Numbered from the stretch's first letter, positions 7,839-18,331 are shown. The stretch: DNA of 64,000 nucleotides from Prevotella melaninogenica (GCF_018127965.1 NZ_CP072349.1:1120001-1184000), one strand, 5' to 3'. Translations and numbers: made by a program. Notes: generated by a model not told the origin, from the sequence alone.

Positions 7839-9275
7839 TTAAACTGCTGCCGCAATCCACTCATATACAAAACTGCAAACACCGAAGAGGAGAATTCCTG
7901 CCATGCAAACAGCCAAAGCAAACTTAGTGTTACAGTCACTCTTGAAGGTTGGCAATGGATTGTCTGTGCGAACAATATACATAGCCTTTACAATCTTAAG
8001 ATAGTAGTAGAGTGAGATAACAGTGTTGAGCAATGCGATGAATACAACTCCGTAAGCCCATGCTCCCATTGTGGTGTTGATGTCAGCACCATTAACGCCT
8101 GACATGAAGATGAAGAACTTAGAGAACATACCTGCAAACGGAGGAATACCACCGAGTGAGAACATTGCTAAGGTCATCAAGAAGCTCAGACGTGGGTTGG
8201 TCTGATAGAAACCGTTGTAATCATCAATATTCGTCTTACCACCATTATTCTGTTCTACAACAGAGATAATTGTGAAGACTGCCATGTTAGCAACAACATA
8301 AATCAGAACGTAGTAACTAAGTGCAGCAACTGAATTTGCCCAATTATTACCAATAGCTGCCAACATAATATAACCTGCCTGAGAGATTGAACTGAAAGCC
8401 ATGAAACGCTTCAACTCATTCTGACGTACAGCAAAGAGGTTGGCAATAGTAATTGAAAGAACAACTACAATCATCAGCAACACGTGCCAGTATTCCATCA
8501 TGTCACCGAAGACATGGAAGAGAATACTCAACAATGTGAAGGCTGCAGCACCCTTTGAGATTACGCTCAAATAACCAGTAACAGTTGTTGGTGCACCTTG
8601 ATAGGTATCAGCTGTCCAGAAATGGAATGGAACAAGAGAAATCTTGAAGCCAAGACCACTGAAGAAGAACACAATACCCATGATTACCAATGGGGTTGCC
8701 TCCACCTTTGTAGCTATATCAGCGAAGTAAAGAGTACCAAACTGACCATAGAGGAAGCTGATACCATAGAGCATTACACCGCTTGAGAAGGTTGCTGTCA
8801 AGATAAACTTAGCTGCACCCTCTGCAGAATTCTTGCGATACATATCGAAGGCAACAGTACATGCCAAAGGCACAGATGCCATTTCAAGACCGAGGAAGAA
8901 CATCAGGAAGTTGCCTGCGCTCATCATGGCGAACATACCGAGCAATGTTGAAACGATGAGCATATAGAACTCAGCTTCTTTACCGCTCTTTGCAGCCCAA
9001 ACACGGCTCTGAACGACAACGATAAAGGTACCCATAGAGAGGATAGCCTTCATCACATCAACAGCAGGTGTTGTTTCATACATACCACCGAACAGACTCT
9101 GTGTGCCCATAGGATAAAGACACACGAAGGTGTTCAAAAGCAAGAGTACAGAAGCCAGCGGATTGAACCACTTGCGTTCTTCAGTCTTTGCCGTTGCAAA
9201 GTCAGCAACGAACAAAACAATCAGGATGGCAATGAGACTTGCCTCCGGAATCATCTTAAAGAAATCACTATACAT
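7839..9275 (-). CDS. nuoN: NADH-quinone oxidoreductase-type subunit N
   Basis: An antiporter-like membrane subunit of respiratory complex I, 478 residues, almost wholly transmembrane helices. Family features are KFILTATFSSGVMLYG near 157, the region KISLVPFHFWTADTYQGAPT near 211 and the segment QNELKRFMAFSSISQAGYIM near 286. Subunits N, M and L resemble Mrp antiporters and each forms a proton channel in the membrane arm. It is the last gene of the operon, 12 nt after nuoM, and is followed by a terminator. Confidence 0.93.
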   Translation of the reverse strand: MYSDFFKMIPEASLIAILIVLFVADFATAKTEERKWFNPLASVLLLLNTFVCLYPMGTQSLFGGMYETTPAVDVMKAILSMGTFIVVVQSRVWAAKSGKEAEFYMLIVSTLLGMFAMMSAGNFLMFFLGLEMASVPLACTVAFDMYRKNSAEGAAKFILTATFSSGVMLYGISFLYGQFGTLYFADIATKVEATPLVIMGIVFFFSGLGFKISLVPFHFWTADTYQGAPTTVTGYLSVISKGAAAFTLLSILFHVFGDMMEYWHVLLMIVVVLSITIANLFAVRQNELKRFMAFSSISQAGYIMLAAIGNNWANSVAALSYYVLIYVVANMAVFTIISVVEQNNGGKTNIDDYNGFYQTNPRLSFLMTLAMFSLGGIPPFAGMFSKFFIFMSGVNGADINTTMGAWAYGVVFIALLNTVISLYYYLKIVKAMYIVRTDNPLPTFKSDCNTKFALAVCMAGILLFGVCSFVYEWIAAAV

Positions 9276-9287
9276 TTCGCCAGTTTA

Positions 9288-10799
9288 TTAAAGATTACCC
9301 AAATTTGGTATATATGTGAAGATGTGATCAAAGATAGGATGAACTGCGTCCATAATCATATTCTCAAAGAAGAGTGGGCAGAGACCTAAACCTGCAACGC
9401 AGAAGATTAGACAGCCAATAGCGAATCGCTCGTCCCATGTAGCATCATGTAACTCATAGAACTTCTTGTTTGGAATTTTCTGGAAGAGAATCTTTCCTAC
9501 CACTCGTAAGATGTAAACAGCTGTGATTACAATTGCTGTACAAGCAATGATTGTTGCTACACGATGGAATGTACCTGCGTTCTCAAATGAACCTACGAAG
9601 ATTGTCATCTCAGCAACGAAGCCTGAGAAACCTGGCAAACCAAGGTTAGCAAGACCAGCTACTACATAAGATACAGCCAAGAATGGGATAACCTTCATAA
9701 GACCACCAAGGTAACGAACATCACGTGTTCCTGCACGGTGATAAATCATACCGATACATGCAAAGAACAAGGCTGTCATCAAACCGTGTGAAAGCATCTG
9801 GAGAATAGCACCTGTGATAGCTGTCTGTGTGGTCATAACCAAAGCGAAGAGTACCATACCACAGTGTGAAACTGATGAATAAGCATTGATATACTTCAAG
9901 TCGGTCTGTACACAAGCAGAAAGTGCACCATATACTACAGAGATAGTTGTCAACACGAGGAAAATAGGTGCCCACATCTCCAATGCGTCAGGCATAAGGA
10001 ACATTGCAATACGCAAACAACCATAGCCACCAAGTTTCATCAATACACCAGCGTGGAGCATTGATACTGCTGTAGGCGCTGAAGCGTGACCGTCAGGAGA
10101 CCATGTGTGGAATGGGAACAATGCACCGAGTACACCAAAACCAATAAACACCAATGGGAAGAAGATGTTCTGGATGTTCTTTGGCATAGCATGCATACGT
10201 GCTAACTCCATTACATCCATTGTGGTAGCACCACTAAAATAGTAGATTCCAAGGATGCCGAGTACCAAGAGAGCAGAACCACCCATCAACATCAAGGTAA
10301 GCTTCATTGCTGAATATTCCTTAGGACCAGTACCCCATACACCGATGAGGAGGTACATTGGAATCAGGGCAACCTCATAGAACATGAACATGGTGAACAT
10401 ATCCGTAGAGATAAAGAAGCCAAATACACCTGAAGACAAGAGTACAAACCAAAGGAAGTATTCTTTCTTCATTGGTTCAAGCTGCCAGCTGGCAAAAGTA
10501 CCTGTGAAAACAATGATTGCAGAAAGCAAAATCATTACAACAGAGATACCATCTACACCTACCGAGAAGGCAATATTTAGAGGCTTGAACCACATTACGG
10601 AGTTTGTCAACAGCATCGCATCATGATTACCTGCGTTGCGCTGCTGAACGAAATAAACAGTCAGCCAGATTGCACCTATCAAAAGTGCCGTAGAGCCGGC
10701 TACCATCACACCGCGTACCTGATTATCATTCTTCGCTACCCAAAGGGCGAAAAGCATCAGGACGGGGATAATTACAAATACAGTTAATATCCAACTCAT
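9288..10799 (-). CDS. nuoM: NADH-quinone oxidoreductase-type subunit M
   Basis: The second antiporter-like subunit, 503 residues. The signature GALFPFHTWSPDGHASAPTA near 224, the helix LIGVWGTGPKEYSAMKLTLM near 151 and DLKYINAYSSVSHCGMV near 300 are typical of NuoM, including the Glu/Lys residues of the proton channel. It begins 4 nt after nuoL and ends 12 nt before nuoN. Confidence 0.94.
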   Translation of the reverse strand: MSWILTVFVIIPVLMLFALWVAKNDNQVRGVMVAGSTALLIGAIWLTVYFVQQRNAGNHDAMLLTNSVMWFKPLNIAFSVGVDGISVVMILLSAIIVFTGTFASWQLEPMKKEYFLWFVLLSSGVFGFFISTDMFTMFMFYEVALIPMYLLIGVWGTGPKEYSAMKLTLMLMGGSALLVLGILGIYYFSGATTMDVMELARMHAMPKNIQNIFFPLVFIGFGVLGALFPFHTWSPDGHASAPTAVSMLHAGVLMKLGGYGCLRIAMFLMPDALEMWAPIFLVLTTISVVYGALSACVQTDLKYINAYSSVSHCGMVLFALVMTTQTAITGAILQMLSHGLMTALFFACIGMIYHRAGTRDVRYLGGLMKVIPFLAVSYVVAGLANLGLPGFSGFVAEMTIFVGSFENAGTFHRVATIIACTAIVITAVYILRVVGKILFQKIPNKKFYELHDATWDERFAIGCLIFCVAGLGLCPLFFENMIMDAVHPIFDHIFTYIPNLGNL

Positions 10800-10803
10800 T
10801 TCT

Positions 10804-12858
10804 TTAAATCAAGCAAAGTAATACTAATGTTAATGCTACAGTACCAGTGATGAACCATACGGCATACTGACGAACATCGCCACTCTGCCATGAACGGATA
10901 GACTCACCAGCCTCCTGTGTACCCCAAGCCATGAAATTGAAGGTGCCATCAATAACGTGACGATCAAACCATGCGATTGGAATAGAGAAGCAACGGAACA
11001 CAATCTTATGTGTAAAGAATTGCCAAGCATTATCAATATAGAATCTATTGAGAGCTGCTTTATGTAAACGTGGGAAGGTGCGCTGTAACGCATCTGCAAC
11101 AGGTTGCTTCTTACCAGCATACATCCAAGTTGCAAGAGCGAAACCGATAAGTGCGGCAAAGATACTGGTTGTAGCAATGCTCCAGTCAATATGGATATCA
11201 TAGCTGAGACCGTTAGCACTTACAAAGTGACCAAATGGAATCCAACCTGCAGTGATAGAGATAATTGCGAGGAATACCAATGGACCCCACATTACGAAAG
11301 GTACTTCTTGTGGACGACGACGATTCTCTGGGTCCTGCTCGTAGTAAGACTCACCCCAGAAGATTACGTAGTAGAGACGGAACATATAGAATGCTGTCAT
11401 ACCAGCTACAAGTGTCATAATCCATTTCAAAGCCTGTCCTTCTACACCAGGAAGTGCATTACATGCTGAGATAATCTCATCCTTAGAGAAGAAACCTGCA
11501 AATGGAGGAATACCAGCAATTGCCAAGCAACCAATCAAGAAACAGATATTCGTAATTGGCATGTATTTGTGCAAACCACCCATATACTCCTTGAAGTTGC
11601 TACCAATGATAACAATAATAGCACCAGAGCAAAGGAAGAGCAGAGCCTTAAACATTGCATGAGTGAAGAGGTGGAACATTGCTGCCATATAGCCGAGACC
11701 ACCATGATGGAGATACTCTGCACTATAGAATGAACCGTGCTCCTTCTCATAGAAGCAAACACCAAGTGCAACGAGCATGTAAGCAATCTGTGAGATAGTA
11801 GAAAATGCCAAACCACGCTTAATATCACGCTGAGCACAAGCTACAGCTGCTGCATAGAAGGCAGTAAATGCTGCTATCCAAGCAATCCAATGGAGTTGCT
11901 CCTGTGCACCAAACTGCACATAGATTGGCAACAATGATGCAACCTGGAAAACACCGGCAACAACCATCGTAGCTGCGTGAATTAATGCAGATACAGGTGT
12001 TGGTCCCTCCATAGCATCTGGCAACCAGATATGCAATGGGAACATTGCAGACTTACCTGCACCACCAATGAACATCAAGAAAAGAGCTGTTGGGAGTACC
12101 CAAGTCAAATGTGGATTCTTAGCCAAACCATTCAATGTCTCAACAAGACCTGGGTTTACACTAAGATCATAGTTGAAAGTTCCAACATAGAAGCTGAAGA
12201 ACAAGATACCAATCAAGAAGAACAAGTCAGCAAAACGTGTGACAATAAATGCCTTCTTGCTGGCATGAACTGCAGTATGCTTTGGATAATAGAATCCAAT
12301 CAACAGATATGAACATACACCTACCAACTCCCAGAAGAGATACATCTGGAAAATATTAGTTGCCACTACAAGGCCAAGCATTGACATCGTAAAGAGTGAC
12401 AGGTAGGCATAGAAACGCTGGAAGCCGTGCTCATACTCTTCAAACTTATAATTCTCATCACGTTCAGCCATATAACCGAATGAATAGATGTGAACCATCA
12501 AGCTGACAGTAGTAATGACGATTAACATCATCACACTGATTGGAGAAAGACGGAAACCAATGTTAAAAGTCAAAAGTTCAGTAAACTTCAACCATGTAAT
12601 GTTGAAGACTGTAACAGTTGGGTATGTACCATTTGCCAAACGACCATCAGTTACATTGAAGGTCTCGCCCATAGCTGTATACTCACCAGTATAAAAGAAA
12701 TAATGGTAAGCAGTGTAGAGGCTAAGCACAAATAGTGTTCCCAACATACAGGTGCCGATAATACCAGCGACCTTGCGAGGCATCTTCATACCGAACAAGC
12801 CAAGCACAACAGCGCTTAGGAACGGGAGAAGAAGTATCAAAAATGCGTAATCAAACAT
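10804..12858 (-). CDS. nuoL: NADH-quinone oxidoreductase-type subunit L
   Basis: The largest antiporter-like subunit, 684 residues, at the far end of the membrane arm. The core motifs FIGGAGKSAMFPLHIWLPDA near 261, GPTPVSALIHAATMV near 283 and DIKRGLAFSTISQIAYM near 346 are present. The C-terminal part (about 560-684) should hold the long lateral helix that couples the three antiporter subunits. The length fits the family. It begins 13 nt after nuoK. Confidence 0.94.
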   Translation of the reverse strand: MFDYAFLILLLPFLSAVVLGLFGMKMPRKVAGIIGTCMLGTLFVLSLYTAYHYFFYTGEYTAMGETFNVTDGRLANGTYPTVTVFNITWLKFTELLTFNIGFRLSPISVMMLIVITTVSLMVHIYSFGYMAERDENYKFEEYEHGFQRFYAYLSLFTMSMLGLVVATNIFQMYLFWELVGVCSYLLIGFYYPKHTAVHASKKAFIVTRFADLFFLIGILFFSFYVGTFNYDLSVNPGLVETLNGLAKNPHLTWVLPTALFLMFIGGAGKSAMFPLHIWLPDAMEGPTPVSALIHAATMVVAGVFQVASLLPIYVQFGAQEQLHWIAWIAAFTAFYAAAVACAQRDIKRGLAFSTISQIAYMLVALGVCFYEKEHGSFYSAEYLHHGGLGYMAAMFHLFTHAMFKALLFLCSGAIIVIIGSNFKEYMGGLHKYMPITNICFLIGCLAIAGIPPFAGFFSKDEIISACNALPGVEGQALKWIMTLVAGMTAFYMFRLYYVIFWGESYYEQDPENRRRPQEVPFVMWGPLVFLAIISITAGWIPFGHFVSANGLSYDIHIDWSIATTSIFAALIGFALATWMYAGKKQPVADALQRTFPRLHKAALNRFYIDNAWQFFTHKIVFRCFSIPIAWFDRHVIDGTFNFMAWGTQEAGESIRSWQSGDVRQYAVWFITGTVALTLVLLCLI

Positions 12859-12870
12859 ATTTGTTTCTCT

Positions 12871-13179
12871 TTATAATTTCATATTTTCAATACTGTTCAC
12901 CTGATCGCTGTGGAAATGACGGTAAACATTGATGATAATAGCGAGTGCAACAGCTGATTCAGCAGCACTTACACCGATAGAGAAGAGCGTAAAGAACATA
13001 CCCTCATATCCATCAGGGAAAAGTAAACGGTTGAATGCAGCAAAGTTGATATCTACGCTATTGAGAACTAACTCTACGGAAATAAGCATTGCAACAAGGT
13101 TGCGACGGGTTACGAAACCAAACACTCCGATAAAGAACAATAGTCCACTAAGGACAAAGAAATATCCTACTGGTATCAT
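12871..13179 (-). CDS. nuoK: NADH-quinone oxidoreductase-type subunit K
   Basis: A 102-residue, three-helix membrane subunit. The motif NLVAMLISVELVLNSVDINF (27-46) holds the conserved Glu of helix 2, and a second Glu lies in AAESAVALAI. Both belong to the proton path near the quinone cavity. The start ATG overlaps the nuoJ stop by 4 nt (ATGA), indicating coupled translation. Confidence 0.94.
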   Translation of the reverse strand: MIPVGYFFVLSGLLFFIGVFGFVTRRNLVAMLISVELVLNSVDINFAAFNRLLFPDGYEGMFFTLFSIGVSAAESAVALAIIINVYRHFHSDQVNSIENMKL

Positions 13180-13715
13180 TTGCTTTCCTCCTTCTTTTTG
13201 TTATTCAATATAACTAAGCCACCAATGATACAAGCCAAAAGAAATACAGAGATGAACTCAAATGGGAGAACATAACCATACTTATTGGCTGTCATCAAAT
13301 TACGACCGATGGTTTCCATTGTAACCTCATTTGATAAAGAATCACCGTTCACAACAGTGTGACGCAGAACTTCATTCTTTAACAGAACAAGGATTACTGT
13401 ACCAAAACCAACTAAAGCAATGAAGGCTGCAAGGAAAGTACGCTTTCCTAACCAACGCTCAGAAAGACCCTGCAATGTACGCTTACTTACTAACTGAATA
13501 GCGAAAATGTACATCATTGTAATACCACCAGCATAAATACTGATTTGGGCAGCACCAAGGAATGTGTAATCGAGCAGGAAGTAGAGACCTGCAACGCCAA
13601 AGAGCACAAACAGCAATGCTGTCGCAGCTCGCATGATACGCTTCGTCGACACGCAGAATACGGCTGAAGCCAGTATAATAACGGCGAGAACCGCAAACAT
13701 AATTAATCTTGCCAT
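13176..13715 (-). CDS. nuoJ: NADH-quinone oxidoreductase-type subunit J
   Basis: A 179-residue five-helix membrane subunit with the family motif FLGAAQISIYAGGITMMYIF near 52-71, which contains the pi-bulge helix important for coupling. Residues 98-155 (KRTFLAAFIALVGFG, then a loop) and the final helix match the usual NuoJ layout. The tail NNKKKEESK is charged and cytosolic. It overlaps nuoK by 4 nt and follows nuoI by 12 nt. Confidence 0.92.
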   Translation of the reverse strand: MARLIMFAVLAVIILASAVFCVSTKRIMRAATALLFVLFGVAGLYFLLDYTFLGAAQISIYAGGITMMYIFAIQLVSKRTLQGLSERWLGKRTFLAAFIALVGFGTVILVLLKNEVLRHTVVNGDSLSNEVTMETIGRNLMTANKYGYVLPFEFISVFLLACIIGGLVILNNKKKEESK

Positions 13716-13727
13716 ATCTCTAAACCT

Positions 13728-14264
13728 TTATTTCTTTTTAGTATTGAATGTTCCTACCTTCCAGTCTGCACCACCGTCGATAAGACCAGGCAGTGAACCT
13801 CCTTCATAAACCTCCTTATCAAGGTGAAGGATTAACTTAGAACGGTCGAAGACAGCATTCTCGAAATCATTCGTAAACTCAATTGCATCGAAGTTGCAGG
13901 CATTAACACACAACTCACAGAACATGCAATCGCCTAAGTCATACTCATAATCAACAAGCTGTTTCTTCTTCTTACCTGTCTCTTCGTTGGTAACCATCTC
14001 TGAAAGAATCTTGATAGTACCATTAGGACAAGCCTTCTCACACATTGTACAAGCAGTACACTTGTGATTTTTTTCTTCGTCACGCTTGAAGACCAAACGG
14101 CCACGGTGACGCTTGGCTACGTGAAGGGTTGTCTTTCGATTCTCAGGATACTGCTCGGTAGATTTTGGTGTGAAGTACTCCTTCATTGTCACCTTCATAC
14201 CCGTAGCAAGTGTCTTGAGTGCGCTCCCGACCTCACCAAAATATGATTGTTTTTTATCTTCCAT
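13728..14264 (-). CDS. nuoI: NADH-quinone oxidoreductase-type iron-sulfur subunit I
   Basis: A 178-residue peripheral-arm subunit carrying two 4Fe-4S clusters. The first Cys set is CTACTMCEKACPNGTI near 70-85 and the second CMFCELCVNACNFDAIEF near 117-134. Between them is a Lys-rich loop (ETGKKKKQLVDY). The clusters pass electrons towards the NuoB cluster and the quinone. With NuoEFG missing from the locus, NuoI would be the first or second electron acceptor from an outside donor. Ferredoxin is a plausible one by comparison with other 11-subunit complexes. Confidence 0.93.
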   Translation of the reverse strand: MEDKKQSYFGEVGSALKTLATGMKVTMKEYFTPKSTEQYPENRKTTLHVAKRHRGRLVFKRDEEKNHKCTACTMCEKACPNGTIKILSEMVTNEETGKKKKQLVDYEYDLGDCMFCELCVNACNFDAIEFTNDFENAVFDRSKLILHLDKEVYEGGSLPGLIDGGADWKVGTFNTKKK

Positions 14265-14276
14265 TCTCTTTAACCA

Positions 14277-15368
14277 TTAATAGTGAATCGTCCAACCGAA
14301 TGCAACACACACTGTCATCAACACAAGGATAACCAATGATAGTGGCATAAGATACTTCCACTCTAATTTCAGAATCTGATCGATACGGAGACGTGGGAAT
14401 GTCCACTTAATCCACATCAGCAAGAATACTACTGCGAATGTTTTACCAAGGAACCAAACAAGACCTGGAATATAATTCATAATAGCATCAAAGCCATCTA
14501 ATCCAATGTTCAAAGGAGCCCAACCACCTAAGAATACAGTAGTTGCAAGACCCGCTACAACAAATAGATTAAGGTACTCTGCCAAGTAGTAAAAACCAAA
14601 TCCCATACCACTATACTCTGTATGATAACCTGCAGTCAACTCACTCTCAGCTTCTGCCAAGTCAAACGGACCACGGTTAGCCTCTGCATTACCAGCAACA
14701 CAGAATACGAGGAAAGCCAAAGTAGCAGGAACATGTCCCTGTACAATCAACCACCGCAAAGGACCAGTCTGTGCTTCAACAATACCTGAGATCTGCATAG
14801 TACCAGTCAGAATAACTGCTGAAATCAAACAGATACCTAAAGACAACTCGTATGAAATCATCTGTACTGCACCACGCATAGCAGAAAGGACTGAGTACTT
14901 GTTGTTACTACCCCATCCCGCAATAAACACACCAATAACACCAATAGAGCTAATGGCAGTTACAAGGAAGATACCTACATTGAAATCAAGGATATGAGCT
15001 CCCTTATTCCAAGGAAGGAAAGAGAATGTACCGACAGATGCTATGATTACCAAGAAAGGAGCCAAGTAATAAAGCAGTTTATCTGCTTTATCAACTGTAA
15101 AGATTTCCTTAATCAACATCTTCAACACGTCGGCAAAGACCTGCAAGGTACCCCACCATCCTACTCTGACAGGACCGATACGGCACTGGAAGTAGGCGCA
15201 GACCTTACGCTCCATAAAGATAAGCACAATTGCAAGCAAAGCATAAGCAAGAAGTATTGCCAGTCCCACCGCAACGCACTCAATCAGAACGGTCCAGAAG
15301 TTACTCAAGCCACAAGTGACGCGGAGTAACTCATCGAACCATGTTGTTACTATTCTAAAATCGAACAT
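14277..15368 (-). CDS. nuoH: NADH-quinone oxidoreductase-type subunit H
   Basis: A 363-residue, eight-helix subunit that forms the quinone-binding cavity at the junction of the two arms. The motifs ERKVCAYFQCRIGPVRVGWW near 52-71, ADVLKMLIKE, and NRGPFDLAEAESELTAGYHT near 231-250 (with several conserved Glu/Asp residues) identify it. It follows nuoCD by 44 nt and precedes nuoI by 12 nt. Confidence 0.95.
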   Translation of the reverse strand: MFDFRIVTTWFDELLRVTCGLSNFWTVLIECVAVGLAILLAYALLAIVLIFMERKVCAYFQCRIGPVRVGWWGTLQVFADVLKMLIKEIFTVDKADKLLYYLAPFLVIIASVGTFSFLPWNKGAHILDFNVGIFLVTAISSIGVIGVFIAGWGSNNKYSVLSAMRGAVQMISYELSLGICLISAVILTGTMQISGIVEAQTGPLRWLIVQGHVPATLAFLVFCVAGNAEANRGPFDLAEAESELTAGYHTEYSGMGFGFYYLAEYLNLFVVAGLATTVFLGGWAPLNIGLDGFDAIMNYIPGLVWFLGKTFAVVFLLMWIKWTFPRLRIDQILKLEWKYLMPLSLVILVLMTVCVAFGWTIHY

Positions 15369-15412
15369 AGTATGATTTTAATTCTTAATTGATTACTTTA
15401 ATGATAACCTTG

Positions 15413-16987
15413 TTAGCGGTCAATGTCTGGAATAACGAAGTCGAGTGCGGCACCAGTAGTCACCAAGTCGGCAATCTTCTGACCACGAAGCATCTTATCC
15501 ATAGCACCAACAAGTGTCAGACCCATAGGGCGGAACTTCAAACGATATGCAGTCTTATCACCACGTGAATCCAGATAAGCACCAAACTCACCACTTGCAC
15601 CCTCAACAGAGAAGTACCACTGTCCCTCAGGAACCTTGATGACTGGCTTCTGCTTAATATAGAACTCACCCTCTGGAATATTGTCAATCAACTGCTCAAT
15701 AATATTGAGACTCTGATAAATCTCCTGAATATGGCAATAGTAACGATCCATAGAGTCGCCATGAGTCAAAGTAATCTGCTCAAAGTTAACCTTATCATAC
15801 ATAGCATATGGATGATTCTTACGAACATCATTCTTCCAACCACTTGCTCTACCAGCAGGACCAGTCACACCATAGCTGATACAATCCTGTTCATCCATAA
15901 CACCAACATTACGGAAACGCTCATGGGTAATGACATTATCACCAAAGACATCAAGATACTCTTGAACCATTGGACGTAGGTACTTGCAGAGTTCCTTAAC
16001 ATTTGAAACAAAGTTTGGATCAATATCAGCCTGCAAACCACCTATTCTATAATAGTTCTGAATCAGACGACCACCTGTTGTCTCCTCCATAACGTTCAAG
16101 ACATGCTCACGATCACGCATACCATATAGGAAAGCAGTGAGTGCACCCAAGTCCTGAGCACAACAAGATGTATAAAGGAGGTGATTATCAATACGCTGCA
16201 ACTCATCCATAATTGTACGGATATAGAGGATGCGTTCTGACAATTCAATACCCATACCTTCTTCGATAACACCAACAAGAGCATGACGGTGCATCATTGC
16301 TGACAAATAATTCATACGGTCAGTCAATGCCAACGTCTGAGGATATGTGAACTGTTCACAAAGTTTCTCGATACCACGGTGAATATACCCTAAGTGTGGA
16401 TAAATCTTGGTTACAGTCTCACCATCCAACACCGTCTGCAGACGAAGCACACCGTGAGTAGATGGGTGCTGAGGACCAATATTCACAACAAAGTTATCAT
16501 CAGTAAACAACGGACGCTGTGTACCAACGAGTTCACCATTATTATTAAGATTCCATTCTGTAGTTGTATCAAGCTCTACATCATCCTCAGTAGTATACAT
16601 GTTCTTTTCAGGATCCATGTCATAATCCTTACGGAGTGGATAACCCTGAAAGTCATTTCTCAGGTAGAGACGACGCATATCAGGGTGACCAAGGAACTTA
16701 ACACCATAGAAGTCATAGACCTCGCGCTCTAACAAGTCAGCATCAGCCCAAATATTGTAGACAGAAGGAATAACATGCTCCTCTCCTACCTTCTTTGCAA
16801 GCTGCTTTACAGAACAACGCTCGTGTGTATTTGTATTCTCAAGAATATAGATACATCCAAGACCTTCCTCTGCGCCAAAGTCTTCGCCGACAACAGTTAC
16901 AAGGTAATCGAAATGCTTCTCATTCTTCAGCTTTGCCATTTCTGAAGCAAAGCTATCAAAACCGAATTCTTTATTTTCTAATTTCAT
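15413..16987 (-). CDS. nuoCD: NADH-quinone oxidoreductase-type fused subunit C/D
   Basis: A 524-residue fusion of the NuoC (30 kDa) and NuoD (49 kDa) subunits of the peripheral arm. Residues 1-120 are NuoC-like (ERCSVKQLAKKVGEEHVIPS; DLLEREVYDFYGVKFLGHPD). NuoD begins near 165 with FVVNIGPQHPSTHGVLRLQT, the loop whose His lies in the quinone site. It continues through HPYAMYDKVNFE and ends with RGQKIADLVTTGAALDFVIP. The fusion also occurs in E. coli and many Bacteroidota. Confidence 0.94.
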   Translation of the reverse strand: MKLENKEFGFDSFASEMAKLKNEKHFDYLVTVVGEDFGAEEGLGCIYILENTNTHERCSVKQLAKKVGEEHVIPSVYNIWADADLLEREVYDFYGVKFLGHPDMRRLYLRNDFQGYPLRKDYDMDPEKNMYTTEDDVELDTTTEWNLNNNGELVGTQRPLFTDDNFVVNIGPQHPSTHGVLRLQTVLDGETVTKIYPHLGYIHRGIEKLCEQFTYPQTLALTDRMNYLSAMMHRHALVGVIEEGMGIELSERILYIRTIMDELQRIDNHLLYTSCCAQDLGALTAFLYGMRDREHVLNVMEETTGGRLIQNYYRIGGLQADIDPNFVSNVKELCKYLRPMVQEYLDVFGDNVITHERFRNVGVMDEQDCISYGVTGPAGRASGWKNDVRKNHPYAMYDKVNFEQITLTHGDSMDRYYCHIQEIYQSLNIIEQLIDNIPEGEFYIKQKPVIKVPEGQWYFSVEGASGEFGAYLDSRGDKTAYRLKFRPMGLTLVGAMDKMLRGQKIADLVTTGAALDFVIPDIDR

Positions 16988-17005
16988 TCTCGCGTACCTT
17001 ATATA

Positions 17006-17932
17006 TTAATTGTTAGTAGCTGTCTCATCTGCAGCCTTGCTTGCAGCATCAATCTGATCGATTTCCTTACCCAACTTCTCAACATCTTCTTGTGTCACAG
17101 GCTGGTTAACGACAATCGTATCTTTCTTTGGAGCAACAGGCTCAGAAGTAGTAGTAGCAGCTTCTGCAGGTTTAGCAGAAACATCAGCTGGTTTCACAGC
17201 GGCAGCTGTAGGCTTCACAACAGGACGTGCAGGCTTTGGAGCAGGATTTTTAGCTTCATTCCAAGCTGCTTCACGCTTCTCCTTAATCTCTTCAGGGTTG
17301 ATACCTAACTTCTCACTAAAGATAAGTTCGGCATTACTCTTGCCCAATTCACGCTCCTCAGCAGACTGCTTGTGGTTTACGCCACCAAAGAATTTCTCAA
17401 TCTTCACCTTACGTTGAAGCTGCATCATACCATAGATAATAGCCTCTGGACGTGGAGGGCAACCTGGAATATAAACATCCACAGGGATAATCTCATCGAT
17501 ACCACGCATCACATGATAACTATCCTTGAATGGACCACCAGAGATAGCACAACCACCAACAGCAATTACATACTTAGGCTCAGCCATCTGGTCATACAAA
17601 CGCTTTAAAGCTGGAGCCATCTTGTTTGTGATAGTACCAGCACACATAATCAAGTCAGCCTGACGTGGAGAGTTACGTGTTACCTCAAAACCGAAACGTG
17701 AGAAGTCATAACGCGCACATCCAACAGACATAAACTCAATACCACAACATGATGTTGCAAAGGTAAGTGACCAAAGAGAGTTACTACGACCCCAATTGAT
17801 AAGTTGATCCAAGTTACCGAGAACGAGGTTAGTCCCACCATCGTTCAATTCGCTTGCCATTTTGCTAAGCGTGTCATTGTCTTTCCATTCATCGTATGGA
17901 AGAGACTTGATTTTTGGCTTTCTTATTTCCAT
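17006..17932 (-). CDS. nuoB: NADH-quinone oxidoreductase-type subunit B with long Ala/Pro-rich tail
   Basis: NuoB binds cluster N2, which reduces quinone. The four ligand regions are visible: [12 protein letters not shown] (61-72), [12 protein letters not shown] (96-107), the [10 protein letters not shown] loop and [10 protein letters not shown]. The conserved subunit ends near residue 190. About 110 further residues are low-complexity ([18 protein letters not shown] and similar) with a short acidic helix near the end. The usual family length is 160-220, so the tail is unusual; its role is unknown. nuoB overlaps nuoA by 10 nt. Confidence 0.93.
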   Translation of the reverse strand: MEIRKPKIKSLPYDEWKDNDTLSKMASELNDGGTNLVLGNLDQLINWGRSNSLWSLTFATSCCGIEFMSVGCARYDFSRFGFEVTRNSPRQADLIMCAGTITNKMAPALKRLYDQMAEPKYVIAVGGCAISGGPFKDSYHVMRGIDEIIPVDVYIPGCPPRPEAIIYGMMQLQRKVKIEKFFGGVNHKQSAEERELGKSNAELIFSEKLGINPEEIKEKREAAWNEAKNPAPKPARPVVKPTAAAVKPADVSAKPAEAATTTSEPVAPKKDTIVVNQPVTQEDVEKLGKEIDQIDAASKAADETATNN

Positions 17933-18273
17933 TCAAGTGCTCCTTTCCGCCAAGCATACGCAAGACCAAATACTAATACCAACATAAAGAAACCAATCGT
18001 AGCAAGTGCGAGAGTTCCAAATGTTTTTACAACAACAGCCCAAGGATAAAGGAATACGGTTTCCACGTCAAACATCAAGAAAAGAATGGCAAAGAGGTAG
18101 TAACCGATATGCACTGGCAACCAAGAGGTTCCGTAAGTCGGGATACCACACTCATAAGGCTCACCCTTCGCCGGATTATATGAACGCGGACCAATCCATT
18201 TAGCAATAGCATAAGCTGCTACTACCAAGAATGCGGCCGTTATCAAAACGGTAACAAAAAGTGTGAAATACAT
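17923..18273 (-). CDS. nuoA: NADH-quinone oxidoreductase-type subunit A
   Basis: A 116-residue, three-helix membrane subunit and the first gene of the operon. The loop [20 protein letters not shown] (28-47) with its Cys lies by the quinone entrance in complex I structures. [20 protein letters not shown] (61-80) is the family signature helix with Asp and Glu. The promoter is about 70 nt upstream. Confidence 0.94.
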   Translation of the reverse strand: MYFTLFVTVLITAAFLVVAAYAIAKWIGPRSYNPAKGEPYECGIPTYGTSWLPVHIGYYLFAILFLMFDVETVFLYPWAVVVKTFGTLALATIGFFMLVLVFGLAYAWRKGALEWK

Positions 18274-18331
18274 AAACTTTATATAGCTATAATTTAATTG
18301 TTCAATCTTGCTCTAAGAAAACATGTTTCAA

